A stretch of DNA of 64,000 nt from Alnus glutinosa (taxonomy: Eukaryota; Streptophyta; Magnoliopsida; Fagales; Betulaceae): the NCBI RefSeq assembly GCF_958979055.1, contig NC_084888.1:33785804-33849803 (forward strand). Direction: 5' to 3'. Made by a program: the position numbers and the translations under genes. This document shows positions 62,573-64,000 of the stretch, one piece after another; the stretch's first letter is position 1; every line of letters starts with the position of its first letter. Under the pieces are notes generated by a model. The model worked only from the letters and a program-made list of their open reading frames with translations, was not told the origin of the DNA and searched no databases.

Positions 62573-64000
62573 CTGCTTACACCAGCTATAACAAAGTACT
62601 CAGAATTTAGGAAACTTAAGGCAGCAGATCCCTTGGACCAAACTAATGCGAAAAGTACGTAGCGGACGGGCCCCAACAGTCAAAGCGAGCCCAGTAACAG
62701 ACCCCTCAGGGCTCAAAGTCTCAAACTAGGAACTAAGACTCAACACTTAAATTATTTTTTTAAAGAAAAGTCACAGAAAGCAAGTATTAATTGGTTCTCG
62801 CGGAAAGCCGGAAAGGGACCCTAGGGCTCGCTCACCTAAATTCTCATGGATCAACTTCACCAAAGGAAATTAGGGTACTACAAGTATGCCAATATATTGA
62901 TGGGCTCTCGAGGCCCACCTACCAAAGGTGAAGGGCCTCAGATCCTACTTACCAAAGAACACCAAGACTAGTAGGCTAAAGAGAAATTCTCCGGCCTAGC
63001 CCAATAACCAACTCAATTCCTGGACTTGAGTACACCCATACTTTTATTTTTTTATTTTTAATTGATTGAGGAAAAAGGGTTACAGAGGAGGATCCTTATC
63101 ACTTCTGATCTAAAAAGAAAAAGAAGTGGAGAATCTAACAAACAATACAAAGCATGGCAGCTGAAAATTAAACTAAGAATGAAAGTATGCGGAGGCAATA
63201 CTATGATACTACTACAAGACGCCCCACATTCAACCCGCATTTCTTGTCATGTCACGTAACCCTCTGCCCAAGCCAAATGACCTTCCTCGATATTATTGGG
63301 GAATATTTCCAAGGCACGTCAAATTCCAGGCAAGAGCAATACATCTATATTAGGAGGGGTTCCCCTCAACAAGTACACATATAATTTTCTCGATTTACTT
63401 TTTCTACCAAGTTTTCCTTCGAAAATAGCCATTAATAACTTGGGTGTCGAAGTGCCCCGGTCCTCCGAGACCAGTGGTTTTATGACAAGTACTCCTCCCT
63501 AGTTTTATAAGAGCTTCATTGCCGACTCGAAAATCATTGCTTTACCTTCTGGAAGGAATTGTTGTATATTACATTATAATTTTACATTATGCCTATTTTC
63601 TTTTTACATAATAGTTTTTCCTATTTTGCTTAAATATTATACGGCTCTTTTTGTCCCTACTACGACCGCAGAGAATTATGCAAGTAATATATATGATGTG
63701 TTTTGAGTCTTTTGACTGTTTTCTATCAGCCACTATGGAGTATATATCACAAGCACTAGTTACACGGACGTGACACGTCTTATGTTCTCCACAAGAGTCG
63801 AGTGTTTCTATGATCAGTTGAGTGATTCCGGTACCCTTCCGGTTCCGGGTGAAAAAATAAAAGAGATTTAAAATATATTTTAAAAAATTTAGTACAATGA
63901 AATGAAAAATAAATAAATAAATAAAAACCTCTTTTGCATCTAAATAGAATTAATTTGGGCTCATGGCAACATATTCTTATGCAGTAGAGTACGTTACTAA
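62573..64000. other. Repeat-like spacer, unclassified
   Basis: Moderately GC-rich sequence with CTACCAAAGG-type motifs up to about 63000, then mixed sequence. It could be relics of an LTR element, but I see no LTR ends, Gag or Pol motif. No host gene is recognised up to the window end. Confidence 0.35.

Overview
The window is nuclear DNA from a dicot plant. The evidence is spliced genes with GT-AG introns, plant-only families (dirigent proteins, an A_thal_3526-domain protein, a TRM/LONGIFOLIA-like protein), AT-rich spacers full of (TA)n and poly-A/T tracts, and dense LTR-copia, LINE, hAT-like and Harbinger-like debris. The repeats feel like those of a woody rosid, perhaps Fagales, but I cannot prove the species.

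Host genes from left to right: RPL35 (uL29, minus, 4 exons, 123 aa); a monoacylglycerol-lipase/caffeoylshikimate-esterase-type alpha/beta hydrolase (plus, 8 exons, 328 aa); SF3b subunit 3/SAP130 (minus, 3 exons, 1211 aa); three intronless dirigent genes (plus, plus, minus); a TRM18-like DUF4378 protein (minus, at least 3 coding exons, about 906 aa); cytosolic dehydroascorbate reductase (plus, 6 exons, 212 aa); and a 96-aa, 3-exon A_thal_3526-domain gene (minus) assembled here from short exons. Exon sums are divisible by three for all spliced genes, and the joins restore family motifs.

The order RPL35 - hydrolase - SAP130 - dirigent - A_thal_3526 matches, from memory, Arabidopsis At3g55170-At3g55240, and RPL35 - hydrolase - dirigent - TRM18 matches the duplicated block At2g39390-At2g39435. 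The window therefore looks like a less-fractionated copy of an ancestral segment. The genes do not form a pathway. They are housekeeping genes (ribosome, spliceosome), cell-wall/lipid genes (hydrolase, dirigents), redox (DHAR), microtubule/division (TRM) and probable light-growth regulation (A_thal_3526).

Spacers and introns hold the mobile DNA. There is a very young copia element (6305-11830) with 455-bp LTRs and a 5-bp target duplication. Three LINE-type insertions have target duplications of 11 to about 18 bp (24868-25016, 35854-36328, 56705-57317), one of them itself hit by a 111-bp hairpin MITE. Two Harbinger-like MITEs, hAT-like elements, and a repeated family with AGGGGCGGAGCCAG-like ends also occur, some with long poly-G/poly-C runs. 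A decayed piece of plastid rpoC1 lies at about 40801-41098. I found no CRISPR array, operon, defence island or other clearly new system. The most rewarding observations are the small hidden gene, the conserved gene block, the plastid insert and the nested or repeated transposon structures.
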